Shown here: positions 16,875 through 25,127 of the stretch, piece after piece
Position numbering within the stretch: position 1 is the first letter of the stretch
Layout: each line of letters starts with the position of its first letter
From: UBA2259 sp964543485
GTDB lineage: Bacteria; Patescibacteriota; Dojkabacteria; SC72
Assembly (NCBI GenBank): GCA_964543485.1
Contig: CAZIYI010000001.1
Span: 62,001 to 126,000, forward strand
Direction of reading: 5' to 3'
DNA length: 64,000 nt
Notes under the pieces: generated by a model
The model's database searches: none
What the model was told of the DNA's origin: nothing
The model's input: only the letters and a program-made list of their open reading frames with translations
Made by a program: the position numbers and the translations under genes

Positions 16875-17119
16875 CTAAATCTTAATTCCACTACTTCTTA
16901 ATTCATCAGCAAATGCTGCTATTAATCCATGATATCTATATCCACTTCTATCAAAGACTGCAGTATCAAGTTTCTTTTTCTTAAAATCAGTAGCGAATTT
17001 CTTAGCCATACCCTTAATATCATCTGAATTCTTTTTACACATCTTACTCATTAAAACTACCTGTTTATCATCATCTGCGACACCACTATAGAAATATTTG
17101 TTACTTTTAAATACAAATA
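16875..17119 (-). CDS. rplR: 50S ribosomal protein L18, 5' part lost in assembly gap
   Basis: About 81 C-terminal codons remain, reading FVFKSNKYFYSG... to ...ADELRSSGIKI and a TAG stop. AVFDRSGYRYHGLIAAFADELR is the conserved L18 ending that binds 5S rRNA. The first 35 or so residues are hidden by the N run. Gene order (rplF-rplR-rpsE) supports the call. Confidence 0.93.
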
Positions 17120-17219
17120 NNNNNNNNNNNNNNNNNNNNNNNNNNNNNNNNNNNNNNNNNNNNNNNNNNNNNNNNNNNNNNNNNNNNNNNNNNNNNNNNN
17201 NNNNNNNNNNNNNNNNNNN
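17120..17219. other. assembly gap (100 N) between rplF and rplR
   Basis: A run of exactly 100 N, the conventional placeholder for a gap of unknown size. Given that only 17 codons of L6 (normally about 180 aa) and about 81 of L18 are present, the real gap should be roughly 550-650 nt. Confidence 0.95.
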
Positions 17220-17272
17220 GTTACCTGTATTCCCTCTTCAATTGTTATTGGCTCTAAGCCGATTCTAGACAT
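17220..17272 (-). CDS. rplF: 50S ribosomal protein L6, only the 5' end present
   Basis: The 17 visible codons read MSRIGLEPITIEEGIQV, matching the L6 start (MSRIGxxPIxIPxGV). The rest is in the gap. The ATG at 17272 is favoured over an in-frame ATG four codons upstream because it matches the family start; it lies 5 nt after the rpsH stop. Confidence 0.9.
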
Positions 17273-17277
17273 TTTAA

Positions 17278-17655
17278 TTACCAAATTTTACATATTAATT
17301 CACCACCCAACTTCTTACTCTTTGCCATAGCTGCAGACATTAAACCCTGGGATGTAGAGATAATTGCAATACCTCTCCCATTCATTACTGGTGTAATATC
17401 CTTACTAGCAATATATATTCTTTGACCTGGCTTACTAACTCTTTTTAATACAGTAATTGCCGGTGCCTTACCATCGTAGAGTAACTCTACATCTACTCCA
17501 TCTTCTCCATCCTTAAATCCAACTATCATTTTCTCCATCTCTAATACCTTAAGTACTTCAACATTCATCTTAGTATTAGGTACTGATACAATCTCTTTCT
17601 TTCTTTCTATTCCATTTTTTATTCTTGCTAGTAAATCAGCTGTTAAATCGTTCAT
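17278..17655 (-). CDS. rpsH: 30S ribosomal protein S8
   Basis: 125 aa from the ATG at 17655, which gives the family start NDLTADLLARIKNG; the frame is open 17 codons further but that part overlaps rpsZ and is not S8-like. The ending shows VMNGRGIAIISTSQGLMSAAMAKSKKLGGELICKIW-like blocks typical of S8. S8 organises the 16S central domain and in E. coli represses the spc operon. Confidence 0.97.
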   Translation of the reverse strand: MNDLTADLLARIKNGIERKKEIVSVPNTKMNVEVLKVLEMEKMIVGFKDGEDGVDVELLYDGKAPAITVLKRVSKPGQRIYIASKDITPVMNGRGIAIISTSQGLMSAAMAKSKKLGGELICKIW

Positions 17656-17671
17656 AGTTATATATATTAAA

Positions 17672-17866
17672 TTACCAAATAGCTTTCTTAACTCCAGGTA
17701 TCTCACCTGAGCTTGCCAACTTTCTAAAACAAATTCTACATATACCGTAATGTCTTATATATGCCCTAGATCTACCACAAAGCGAGCATCTGTTATAGAC
17801 TCTTGACTTATACTTACTCTTTATCTTTAATTGTTTTGCTTTGTACTCCTTAGCTTCTGTTGACAT
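17672..17866 (-). CDS. rpsZ: 30S ribosomal protein S14, zinc-binding type Z
   Basis: 64 aa from the ATG at 17866. The compact type has RCSLCGRSRAYIR and ICRICFRKLA, giving C-x2-C...C-x2-C zinc ligands, and the GEIPGVKKAIW (usual KASW) end. The start overlaps the end of rplE by 17 nt, a translational-coupling arrangement. Confidence 0.97.
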   Translation of the reverse strand: MSTEAKEYKAKQLKIKSKYKSRVYNRCSLCGRSRAYIRHYGICRICFRKLASSGEIPGVKKAIW

Positions 17867-18404
17867 CTTTCTTAAAAGGAAAACCAAATTTATCTAAAAA
17901 TGCTTTACCACTTTTATCATCTTTTGAACTAGTAACTAGTGTAACTTCTAAACTTCTAATCTTTCTAATATTGTTAGCATCTATTTCAGGAAATACTGTA
18001 TGATCCTCAATACCTATTGAGTAGTTACCAGAACCATCAAATGCAGATACCCCTAATCCTCTAAAGTCTTTAACCCTAGGAAATACAATATTTACTAATT
18101 TATCAAAGAACTCCCACATTCTATTACCTCTTAAAATTGTAGATACCCCTATCTCCATTCCTTCTCTTACTTTAAATGCAGATACTGCTTTTCTTGCCTT
18201 ATTTACAACAGGTTTCTGACCTGAGATTTTTGTTACAAGATCAATAATTTCCTCTAGTGCATCTGGTTCACTTATAGCTGCACCTGCACCAACATTAATT
18301 ACTATCTTTTTTAGAGTAGGTGCTTGCATAATATTAGAGTATCCTAACTCTTTAGCTAACTCTTTCCTAATTGTTTTGTTGTATTCTTCTCTTAATCTAG
18401 CCAT
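17850..18404 (-). CDS. rplE: 50S ribosomal protein L5
   Basis: 184 aa. Conserved blocks: KKIVINVGAGAA, ISGQKPVVNKARKAVSAFKVREG, FDKLVNIVFPRVKDFRG and YSIGIEDHTVFPEID. It binds 5S rRNA in the central protuberance. Its ATG overlaps the rplX stop as TAATG, and its end overlaps rpsZ. Confidence 0.98.
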   Translation of the reverse strand: MARLREEYNKTIRKELAKELGYSNIMQAPTLKKIVINVGAGAAISEPDALEEIIDLVTKISGQKPVVNKARKAVSAFKVREGMEIGVSTILRGNRMWEFFDKLVNIVFPRVKDFRGLGVSAFDGSGNYSIGIEDHTVFPEIDANNIRKIRSLEVTLVTSSKDDKSGKAFLDKFGFPFKKDVNRS

Positions 18405-18847
18405 TACTCTTTCTTAGTTTTTGATTTAGATTCTGTTTTTTTAACTGTACTCTTTTTAGTAGTACTCTTTTTTTCAATTTTTGTTTCTTTCTTTTTAGTA
18501 GTTTTCTTCTCCTCTTTTACTACCTCTTTCTTTTCAATAATTTCAATTACCTTTTTACATTTCTTACATACCCTCTCTACCTTGTCATTCTCTCTTTTAA
18601 TACTTACTCTTGTTGTCTTACCACATGAAGGACATACTAGCATAACCTTAGATACATCCATTGATTTAGTTATGTTAAGTATTTCAGATGTTTTCTTTTT
18701 ACCATCTCCTTTTACATGCCTTTTATATATATTTACACCCTCTACAACTACTCTTCTGTTTTTAATATCTACAGCAACAACAGTACCCTGTTTTCCAGTG
18801 TCTTTTCCGTATAGTACTTTTACTGTATCTCCTTTTTTAATCTTCAT
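18404..18847 (-). CDS. rplX: 50S ribosomal protein L24 with Lys-rich tail
   Basis: 147 aa from the ATG at 18847 (MKIKKGDTVKVLYGKDTGKQG, the KOW motif). The 12 codons open upstream overlap rplN and are not family-like. A zinc ribbon CPSCG...CKKC is at about residues 76-100, then about 45 Lys/Thr/Glu-rich residues make an unusual tail. L24 starts 50S assembly. The gene overlaps the end of rplN slightly short of contact and joins rplE by TAATG. Confidence 0.96.
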   Translation of the reverse strand: MKIKKGDTVKVLYGKDTGKQGTVVAVDIKNRRVVVEGVNIYKRHVKGDGKKKTSEILNITKSMDVSKVMLVCPSCGKTTRVSIKRENDKVERVCKKCKKVIEIIEKKEVVKEEKKTTKKKETKIEKKSTTKKSTVKKTESKSKTKKE

Positions 18848-18863
18848 AGTTATATTCAAAAAT

Positions 18864-19232
18864 TTACAATACTTCCGGTGCAAGAGAAACTATTTTATCA
18901 AACCCCTTCTCCTTTAACTCTCTTGCAACTGGACCAAATATTCTTGTTCCTACAGGGTTCTTTTTGTTATCAATTATCACTGCCGCATTATCATCAAACC
19001 TAATATATGAACCATCCTTTCTTTTCTGTTCTTTATGTACTCTAACAATTACTGCAGTTAAGACTTCATGTCTCTTAACTCCACTATTTGGTAGGGCTTT
19101 TTGGATCGCAACTTTTATTACATTTCCTAAACCAGCAAACTTTATTTTGGAATAGCCAGGTATACCTATAATCTTACCGATTTTTGCTCCACTATTATCT
19201 GCAATTGTTAAACATGATTCTGTTTGTAACAT
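18864..19232 (-). CDS. rplN: 50S ribosomal protein L14
   Basis: 122 aa, the invariant length. MLQTESCLTIADNSGAK, the RVHKEQKRKDGSYIRFDDNAAV strip and GTRIFGPVARELKEKGFDKIVSLAPEVL-type ending make this unambiguous. It lies at the subunit interface. It starts 2 nt after rpsQ. Confidence 0.98.
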   Translation of the reverse strand: MLQTESCLTIADNSGAKIGKIIGIPGYSKIKFAGLGNVIKVAIQKALPNSGVKRHEVLTAVIVRVHKEQKRKDGSYIRFDDNAAVIIDNKKNPVGTRIFGPVARELKEKGFDKIVSLAPEVL

Positions 19233-19234
19233 TT

Positions 19235-19480
19235 TTATTTTTTACTAATTACTATCCATCTTACATTTTTTGAGTAAGGTCGAGATTCTCGAATTACAAC
19301 CTTATCTCCAACATTTAACTCCTCATTCGTATGGGCAAAGAATATTTTCCTTTTGTTTACGACCTTTCTATATACAGGATGTGCATGTACTGTATCTACC
19401 CTTACTCTAACAGTATTTTGCATACTACTGCTTACAACCACTCCCTCTAATTCTCTTTTCTTGTTTATCTTCTCTATCAT
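19235..19480 (-). CDS. rpsQ: 30S ribosomal protein S17
   Basis: 81 aa OB-fold protein. LEGVVVSSSMQNTVRVRV, HPVYRKVVNKRK, AHTNEELNVGDKVVIRESRPYSK. It binds 16S helix 11. Upstream, where rpmC (L29) normally lies, only a short relic is found. Confidence 0.97.
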   Translation of the reverse strand: MIEKINKKRELEGVVVSSSMQNTVRVRVDTVHAHPVYRKVVNKRKIFFAHTNEELNVGDKVVIRESRPYSKNVRWIVISKK

Positions 19481-19486
19481 TCTTTT

Positions 19487-19558
19487 TTACTGTTTAAAAT
19501 CTAAAACGGTCTGTATTTTATCAATATTATCAATATTTCTCAATGCTAAATATCTTTT
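19487..19558 (-). pseudogene. rpmC: relic of the L29 gene between rplP and rpsQ
   Basis: In this 65-nt spacer one minus-strand frame reads KRYLALRNIDNIDKIQTVLDFKQ-stop, resembling the C-terminal helix of L29 (in B. subtilis roughly IREVRKAIARMKTVI). An in-frame TAA lies just before this segment, and the rest of the protein, about 45 residues, is absent. The only start is a TTG at 19543 without a Shine-Dalgarno, which would give 18 residues. Position in the operon is exactly that of rpmC. I read it as a decayed gene; a minimal L29 remnant peptide is the alternative. Confidence 0.55.
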
Positions 19559-19959
19559 TTAGATACAAACTTTGTATCTAATGAAAGTTTTTGAGCTCCT
19601 AATCTCATTGCTTCTTTTGCAATATCAGCTGTAACTCCACTTAACTCAAAAAGCATATTACCTGGTCTTACAACTGCTACATATCCTTCGACCTCTCCCT
19701 TACCAGCAATCATCTTACTATTGGTACCCTTTTGAGTGTAAGGTTTATGAGGAAATATCTTTACCCAAACCTTACCTTTTCTTTTCATACAGTTAGTAAT
19801 TGCTCTTCTTCCTGCCTCAATTTCTCTTGCCTTAATCCAACCGTTTTCCATTGATTTCAAACCGTATTCACCAAAAGTAATGGAGTTATTAGTAGAGGCA
19901 ACACCCCCCATCTTTCCTCTAAATTCTTTTCTATGTTTTCTAATTTTTGGCTGTAACAT
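19546..19959 (-). CDS. rplP: 50S ribosomal protein L16
   Basis: 137 aa. MLQPKIRKHRKEFRGKMGG, FGEYGLKSMENGWIKAREIEAGRRAI, WVKIFPHKPYTQKG and the GKGEVEGYVAVVRPG block. It helps shape the A site and peptidyl-transferase centre. Its 3' end overlaps the L29 relic frame. Confidence 0.98.
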   Translation of the reverse strand: MLQPKIRKHRKEFRGKMGGVASTNNSITFGEYGLKSMENGWIKAREIEAGRRAITNCMKRKGKVWVKIFPHKPYTQKGTNSKMIAGKGEVEGYVAVVRPGNMLFELSGVTADIAKEAMRLGAQKLSLDTKFVSKKDI

Positions 19960-19961
19960 AT

Positions 19962-20609
19962 TTATTCTTCATCTCCAATATTATTTTTTTCTCCTTTGTA
20001 TACCCATACCTTAATACCCATAAGTCCAGCATCCGATGTTTTAGCAACTTCCTGCGCATAGTCGATATCTGCCCTTAATGTTTGAGCTGGGACAGATCCT
20101 GCATTTACCTTAACTGTTCTTGCTTGACTTGCATTATTAATTCTCCCTGCTACCCATATCCTTATACCTTTTGCACCTGCCATCATTGCCTTCTCTTTTG
20201 CACTAGCAACGAGTAATTTACTTGGCTGTCTTCTTTCAATACCATCTGCAATATTTCTAGCTATTATACTTGCTGATATATCTACTTTCTTAACCTCTCT
20301 TATCTTTATCTCAACATCTTTTTTAGTAATCCTTTTCAAATCTTTCTGTAATAGATCTATTCCTTCTCCACCTCTCCCAATTGCAACACCAGGTCTTGCA
20401 ACAAATACCTCAATCTCAATTTTGTTCATAGCTCTATTGATTAGTACAGAATCTATCCCAGCATCTTTCATCTTCTCTTTAACATACTTCTTAATCTTTA
20501 AATCTTGTGCCAACACAGCAGGGAACTGTATTTTAGAAGAGTACCAAACAGAACTCCATGTTTTGTTTATACCCATTCTAATTGCATTAGCATTTACTTT
20601 TCTTCCCAT
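19962..20609 (-). CDS. rpsC: 30S ribosomal protein S3
   Basis: 215 aa. MGRKVNANAIRMGINKTWSS (usual start GQKVNPxGxRLG), a KH domain with RPGVAIGRGGEGIDLL, and the C-terminal GRINNASQARTVKVNAGSVPAQTLRADIDYA-type block. It forms the mRNA entry channel. Adjacent to rplV by overlap at 20609. Confidence 0.98.
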   Translation of the reverse strand: MGRKVNANAIRMGINKTWSSVWYSSKIQFPAVLAQDLKIKKYVKEKMKDAGIDSVLINRAMNKIEIEVFVARPGVAIGRGGEGIDLLQKDLKRITKKDVEIKIREVKKVDISASIIARNIADGIERRQPSKLLVASAKEKAMMAGAKGIRIWVAGRINNASQARTVKVNAGSVPAQTLRADIDYAQEVAKTSDAGLMGIKVWVYKGEKNNIGDEE

Positions 20610-20950
20610 TATTTAACCTCTACTTCTAAATTAATATGTGATCTTCTTTTTAATATTCTTGAGGATCTTCCTCTAGATGCAAATCTTCCTCTTTTAAGTG
20701 TTTGTGCTCCATCAACAGAAATATGACTAATCTTTAACTCCTCTTTATCAACACTAAACAGCTCTCTTGCACTTGCCATGGCTGAAAGTAGGGCCTTTTT
20801 TAGAGCAAGTGTACCCTTCTTATTTGTGAGCTGTAATATATCCAATGCTTCAACAACATTTTTTCCTCTTATTAAATCAGCCACCAGTCTTAATTTCTGT
20901 GGTGATTGAGCTAAATTTTTTACTTTTATTTTTGTTCTTTTAGTTTCCAT
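20609..20950 (-). CDS. rplV: 50S ribosomal protein L22
   Basis: 113 aa from the ATG at 20950, matching family length; upstream codons overlap rpsS. Blocks: NLAQSPQKLRLVADLIRGK, ALKKALLSAMASA and the tunnel-lining hairpin DGAQTLKRGRFASRGRSSRILKR. The hairpin constricts the exit tunnel. Confidence 0.97.
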   Translation of the reverse strand: METKRTKIKVKNLAQSPQKLRLVADLIRGKNVVEALDILQLTNKKGTLALKKALLSAMASARELFSVDKEELKISHISVDGAQTLKRGRFASRGRSSRILKRRSHINLEVEVK

Positions 20951-20954
20951 ATTT

Positions 20955-21278
20955 TTATTCTTTACTTGGGCCACCCTCTTCAAATCTACCACTACTACCG
21001 TATACCTTTGCTAACTTACCCTTTTTGGCATGGCCTCTAAACTTCCTTGTCTGAGAAAATTCTCCTAATCTATGCCCTATCATTGATTCTTCTATTAATA
21101 CCTCTTCATGCTTCTTACCGTTATGAACACCAAATGTTAAGCCAACCATCTGTGGTGTAATAGTGGAGGCCCTTGCCCACGTTTTAATTGGCTTCCTATT
21201 ACCACTACTTAAAGCAAGCTCTACTTTCTTCTGTAATTTTTCATCTATATACGCTCCTTTTTTTAGTGATCTAGACAT
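20955..21278 (-). CDS. rpsS: 30S ribosomal protein S19
   Basis: 107 aa. MSRSLKKGAYIDEKL, IKTWARASTITPQMVGLTFGVHNGKKH and GHRLGEFSQTRKFRGHAK are diagnostic. It ends with a Gly/Ser/Glu-rich stretch about 12 residues longer than usual. It forms the 30S head with S13. Confidence 0.98.
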   Translation of the reverse strand: MSRSLKKGAYIDEKLQKKVELALSSGNRKPIKTWARASTITPQMVGLTFGVHNGKKHEEVLIEESMIGHRLGEFSQTRKFRGHAKKGKLAKVYGSSGRFEEGGPSKE

Positions 21279-21295
21279 ATATCTTTACTTCAAAA

Positions 21296-22144
21296 TTATT
21301 TCTTAGCAAAAGGTCTCTGAATACTTCTTCTCCTTTTGATAATCATCTTTTCTGTTCTTCTATTCTTTCTTGTTCTAGTTCCAATTCTGTTACCCCAAAT
21401 ATCTTTAGCAGTACCAATTACACCCTTTCCTTCACCACCACCGTGTGGATGTTCAACTGCATGCATAGCCATACCTCTTACAACTGGTCTCCAGCCCAAA
21501 TTCCTTCTTCTTCCTGCCTTCCCTAATTTAACATTTACTCTCTCTTCGTTACCTACTTGGCCAATAGTGGCCATAGCGTTTGCAGGAACAAGTCTAATCT
21601 CTCCAGAAGGCATTTTAATCTGTACATACTTTCCTGTTGGATCTATACCTTGTACTACGATTGCTTGTCCAGCAGATCTACCAAATGTAGCACCCATACC
21701 TACTTTATTCTCTACACAATGAACAATAGTTCCAGATGGAATGTTTTTAATCATCATTGAGTTACCAGGTAGTACATCTACTTTCTCTCCAGATATTAAT
21801 TTGCTTCCTATTTGTATATCTCGAGGTGCAATTATATATCTTTTATCTCCATCTGCATACTGTAAAAGAGCTAAATTAGCACTTCTATTTGGATCAAAGA
21901 AGAATCCTAAAACCTTGGCCTCTATACCAAATTTGTCTCTCTTAAAGTCTATCTTTCTTACTCTTCTCTTAAAACCTCCTCCTCTATGTCTAATAGTGAT
22001 TTTGCCTTGATTATTTCTTCCTGATTTCTGTTTTTTAGCAATAGATAGGGCTCTTGGGCCACCTGTCTTCTCTAACATTGACCTATCCTCTAACTTTGTT
22101 CCTCTTAATGTAGAAGTTGTAGCTTTAAATGTTCTAACTTTCAT
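21296..22144 (-). CDS. rplB: 50S ribosomal protein L2
   Basis: 282 aa, standard. GRNNQGKITIRHRGGGFKR, GFFFDPNRSANLALLQYADGDKRYI, the NAMATIGQVGN segment and the catalytic-centre-proximal GMAMHAVEHPHGGGEG. The family His (of HPHGGG) is present. It starts on the last base of rplW. Confidence 0.98.
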   Translation of the reverse strand: MKVRTFKATTSTLRGTKLEDRSMLEKTGGPRALSIAKKQKSGRNNQGKITIRHRGGGFKRRVRKIDFKRDKFGIEAKVLGFFFDPNRSANLALLQYADGDKRYIIAPRDIQIGSKLISGEKVDVLPGNSMMIKNIPSGTIVHCVENKVGMGATFGRSAGQAIVVQGIDPTGKYVQIKMPSGEIRLVPANAMATIGQVGNEERVNVKLGKAGRRRNLGWRPVVRGMAMHAVEHPHGGGEGKGVIGTAKDIWGNRIGTRTRKNRRTEKMIIKRRRSIQRPFAKK

Positions 22145-22440
22145 TATTTTATATTTAAGAATTCATCAATTTTATCTCCCTTTTTTAGAGTAACTACCGC
22201 TTTTCTTTTATCTTCTTTCCTAAATGCCTTATTAGTTTTCCACTCCTTAAATCCTTTACCTGGTTTTATTGTAATATTTACACTTAACACCTTAACTTTG
22301 TATTTTTTCTCTACAGCTTTCTTAATTTCAATTTTGTTAATACCATTATCAACAAAGAAAACATACTTATTACTCTCATTTGCAAGAGCATAGCTTTTCT
22401 CTGAAACTACTGGTTTTAACATTATCTCTTTACTTTCCAT
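22144..22440 (-). CDS. rplW: 50S ribosomal protein L23
   Basis: 98 aa. LKPVVSEKSYALANESNKYVFFVD, KIEIKKAVEKKYKVKVLSVN and KKAVVTLKKGDKIDEF. L23 lies at the tunnel exit and docks trigger factor and SRP. It overlaps the 3' end of rplD by 11 nt. Confidence 0.98.
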   Translation of the reverse strand: MESKEIMLKPVVSEKSYALANESNKYVFFVDNGINKIEIKKAVEKKYKVKVLSVNITIKPGKGFKEWKTNKAFRKEDKRKAVVTLKKGDKIDEFLNIK

Positions 22441-23035
22441 CTAAAAGACGACTTTCTAATTTATCTACTGCTTCTTTATCCATTACTATCTCTCTGTTGC
22501 CTACAATGTGTTTAACATTTACTCTCATTGGAGTTATGACATTTATTTTTTCACTATTTCTTAATGCTAACCTAACTTTATCATCATCAGATATTATCAA
22601 TGTTTTAACAGATATATCCTTAGTCATTAACGTTCTAATATCTTTTAACTCCTTATCTTTATCTGTATTTACAAACTTAACAGCATCATTTCTATTTCTA
22701 TCTGAAAGAACTACACACATAGCTCTCTTAACCATTCCTTTGTTAATATTTCTTTTCCAATTTCTTTCATTAGGACCAAATGTAACACCACCACCTACCC
22801 ATAGAGGGGACCTTATAGACCCAGATCTTGCTCTTCCTGTACCTTTCTGTTTCCATGGTTTCCTACCACCTCCAGATACATCACCCTTTCCTTTAACAGC
22901 TGATGTCCCTTTTCTTTCATTACTTGAGAATACAGAAAGTACTTGAGAAACCAAATCTGCATTGTAAGGAACATTCCAGACCTTTGGATTTAACTTAATC
23001 TCTTCAGTTTTGGTCTTTTTTACTTTCTCTGCCAT
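22430..23035 (-). CDS. rplD: 50S ribosomal protein L4
   Basis: 201 aa. The tunnel loop is conserved: GGGRKPWKQKGTGRARSGSIRSPLWVGGGVTFGP, together with the VMDKEAVDKLESRL end. In E. coli L4 also represses the S10 operon; no leader is visible because the operon start lies in the tuf gap. Confidence 0.98.
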   Translation of the reverse strand: MAEKVKKTKTEEIKLNPKVWNVPYNADLVSQVLSVFSSNERKGTSAVKGKGDVSGGGRKPWKQKGTGRARSGSIRSPLWVGGGVTFGPNERNWKRNINKGMVKRAMCVVLSDRNRNDAVKFVNTDKDKELKDIRTLMTKDISVKTLIISDDDKVRLALRNSEKINVITPMRVNVKHIVGNREIVMDKEAVDKLESRLLDGK

Positions 23036-23037
23036 TT

Positions 23038-23625
23038 CTATTTTTCAATATATATTTTTACTAAATCTCCATTTGAACCAGGTATTGGTCCACTAATTAA
23101 AATGTGGTTATCTTTAATACCAACTATTCTCTTGTTTTTAATTGTCACCTTATCTGAGCCCATTCTTCCACCCATTCTAGTTCCTTTAAATACCCTACCT
23201 GGATCTGTACCTGCGCCAATAGAGCCAGGAGCTCTCAACCTATCTGATTGTCCGTGTGTTCTAGGCCCTCCTTTAAATCCATGCCTTTTTACTACACCTG
23301 CAAAACCCTTACCTTTAGATATACCACTTACGGTAACAATATCACCCTCATTAAATGTCTCTGCCACCAAGTCACTTCCTAAAGCTAAGCCCTCTGGTAA
23401 CTCTCCCTCAACTAGCCATTTATGCATAGGGACATATCCAAGTTCTTTGTATTGGCCTAGTTGTGCTTTTGTACCTTTCTTTCTACTACCTAAAGCAAGT
23501 TCAATCTTGTCACCTTTAACATTGGCTATCTTACATCCAGCAACATCAACAAAAGTAACAGGTATTGCCCTGTCTTTCTCAAATATCCTTGTCATTCCTT
23601 TTTTAATTCCTAATATTGCTTTCAT
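23038..23625 (-). CDS. rplC: 50S ribosomal protein L3
   Basis: 195 aa. LGIKKGMTRIFEKDRAIPVTFVD, GFAGVVKRHGFKGGPRTHGQSDRLRAPGSIG and MGGRMGSDKVTIKN. The Gln in the GQSDRLR loop is the residue methylated in E. coli. Slightly shorter than the usual 205-210. Confidence 0.98.
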   Translation of the reverse strand: MKAILGIKKGMTRIFEKDRAIPVTFVDVAGCKIANVKGDKIELALGSRKKGTKAQLGQYKELGYVPMHKWLVEGELPEGLALGSDLVAETFNEGDIVTVSGISKGKGFAGVVKRHGFKGGPRTHGQSDRLRAPGSIGAGTDPGRVFKGTRMGGRMGSDKVTIKNKRIVGIKDNHILISGPIPGSNGDLVKIYIEK

Positions 23626-23636
23626 ATTTTTTTTAA

Positions 23637-23948
23637 TTATTGAATCTCAAGTCCTACACCAGCTGGCATTTGTAGATGCTGTAATGCATCTATTGTCTTA
23701 GGTGTTGGATCAATGATATCTATTACTCTCTTGTGAGTAGCTATCTCAAAGTGTTCAATTGAACTCTTATAGATAAATGGTGACCTGTTAACAGCTAATT
23801 TCCTCTTCCTTGTTGGTAGAGGAATAGGACCAGCTACCTTAGCACCTGTACTAATAGCGGTCTCTATAATGCTTTTAGAGGATTTATCCAATACTACTGC
23901 ATCATATCCTTTTAACTTTACTCTGATTTTTGAACCTCTTTCACTCAT
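23637..23948 (-). CDS. rpsJ: 30S ribosomal protein S10
   Basis: 103 aa. IRVKLKGYDAVVLDKSSKSI, GPIPLPTRKRKLAVNRSPFIYK and HKRVIDIIDPTPKTIDALQHLQMPAGV. Also acts as NusE in antitermination. Its ATG is 2 nt from the assembly gap, so the spacing to tuf is unknown. Confidence 0.98.
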   Translation of the reverse strand: MSERGSKIRVKLKGYDAVVLDKSSKSIIETAISTGAKVAGPIPLPTRKRKLAVNRSPFIYKSSIEHFEIATHKRVIDIIDPTPKTIDALQHLQMPAGVGLEIQ

Positions 23949-23949
23949 T

Positions 23950-24049
23950 NNNNNNNNNNNNNNNNNNNNNNNNNNNNNNNNNNNNNNNNNNNNNNNNNNN
24001 NNNNNNNNNNNNNNNNNNNNNNNNNNNNNNNNNNNNNNNNNNNNNNNNN
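23950..24049. other. assembly gap (100 N) at the tuf 3' end
   Basis: Exactly 100 N. EF-Tu breaks off after AEGIEMVAPG, leaving about 40-45 codons and the tuf-rpsJ spacer in the gap, so the true size is probably about 130-200 nt. Confidence 0.95.
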
Positions 24050-25092
24050 CCTGGAGCTACCATTTCAATTCCCTCAGCCAATGTAACTTCACCAGTTACG
24101 TCTGCTGTTCTGACATAGAACTGTGGTTTGTATCCAGTTATAAATGGAGTATGTCTTCCACCTTCATCTTTACTTAAGATATATACCTCTGCCTTGAAAT
24201 CAGTATGAGTTTGTACAGAACCTGGTAAAGAAAGTGTTTGACCTCTTTCTACATCAGTTCTCTTTAAACCTCTTAACAATATTCCAACGTTATCTCCTGC
24301 CTGACAATCTTTCATTGATTTGTTGAACATTTCAATTCCTGTTGCAGCTGTTTTCTGTGGCTTTCTTCCCATTCCTAATATCTCTACATCATCGTTAAGT
24401 TTGAGAACTCCTCTTTCAATTCTTCCTGTTACAACTGTTCCTCTTCCTTCGATAGAGAATACATCTTCAATTGGCATTAAGAATGGTTTCTCAATATCCC
24501 TCTCTGGTATTGGGATAAATTCGTCAACAGCTTTCATCAATTCTCTCGCAGATGCCAATCCTTCCTCTTCACCTTTCTCTGCTTTTAGTGCATTACCAAT
24601 TATTACTGGAGCGTTTGCATCATATCCGTATTTTGCTAAAAGATCTGATACATCTGCTTTGATCAATTCTAATATTTCCTCGTCTGCATCTCCGAATTTA
24701 TTAATAAATACAACCATCTTTGGAACACCTACCTGCTTTGCAAGTAAGATATGCTCTTTTGTTTGAGGCATAGCACCATCATCAGATGATACAACTAATA
24801 TTGCACCATCCATTTGAGCTGCACCTGTAATCATATTTTTGATGTAGTCTTTGTGTCCTGGGCAATCTACTAATGCGTAGTGTCTAGTGTCTGTTTCAAA
24901 CTCGACATGAGCTACTGCAACAGTAATAGATTTTGCTCTTGACTCTGGGTCTTTATCTAATTTATCGATCATTTTATCTTTCTCTCCAGAGAAAGCATTA
25001 AGAATACCTCTAACCAAAGTTGTCTTACCGTGATCGATATGACCTAAGGTTCCGATATTCATGTGTGGCTTTGTTCTTGTAAAGTCTGCCAT
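24050..25092 (-). CDS. tuf: Elongation factor Tu with non-canonical G4/G5 motifs, 3' end in gap
   Basis: 348 codons are visible. EF-Tu delivers aminoacyl-tRNA to the ribosome as a GTP complex. Conserved: P-loop GHIDHGKTT, the switch I Thr (SITV), DCPGH with catalytic His, and domains 2-3 (IEGRGTVVTGRIERG, HTPFITGYKPQFYVRT). Departures: RGITI is KSITV; the NKxD guanine-specificity motif reads NKFG (from residue 131); the G5 SAL reads NAL (N167); CPGHAD is CPGHKD. It sits in the str position after fusA and before rpsJ, with its own promoter and structured leader, so it is the main EF-Tu, not an obvious paralogue. The identity is certain; its nucleotide preference is open. Confidence 0.95.
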
Positions 25093-25127
25093 TTAAATAT
25101 TTAATTAATTTATATATATTTATTAAC

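Noticed and set aside
17057..17284. A 75-codon frame across the N run
   Set aside because: It joins the true start of rplF to an out-of-frame part of rplR through 34 unknown codons; it is an artefact of the 100-N placeholder.
19481..19545. L29 lost by an assembly or sequencing indel
   Set aside because: A single indel cannot restore the missing 45 or so residues, because upstream sequence is occupied by intact rplP.
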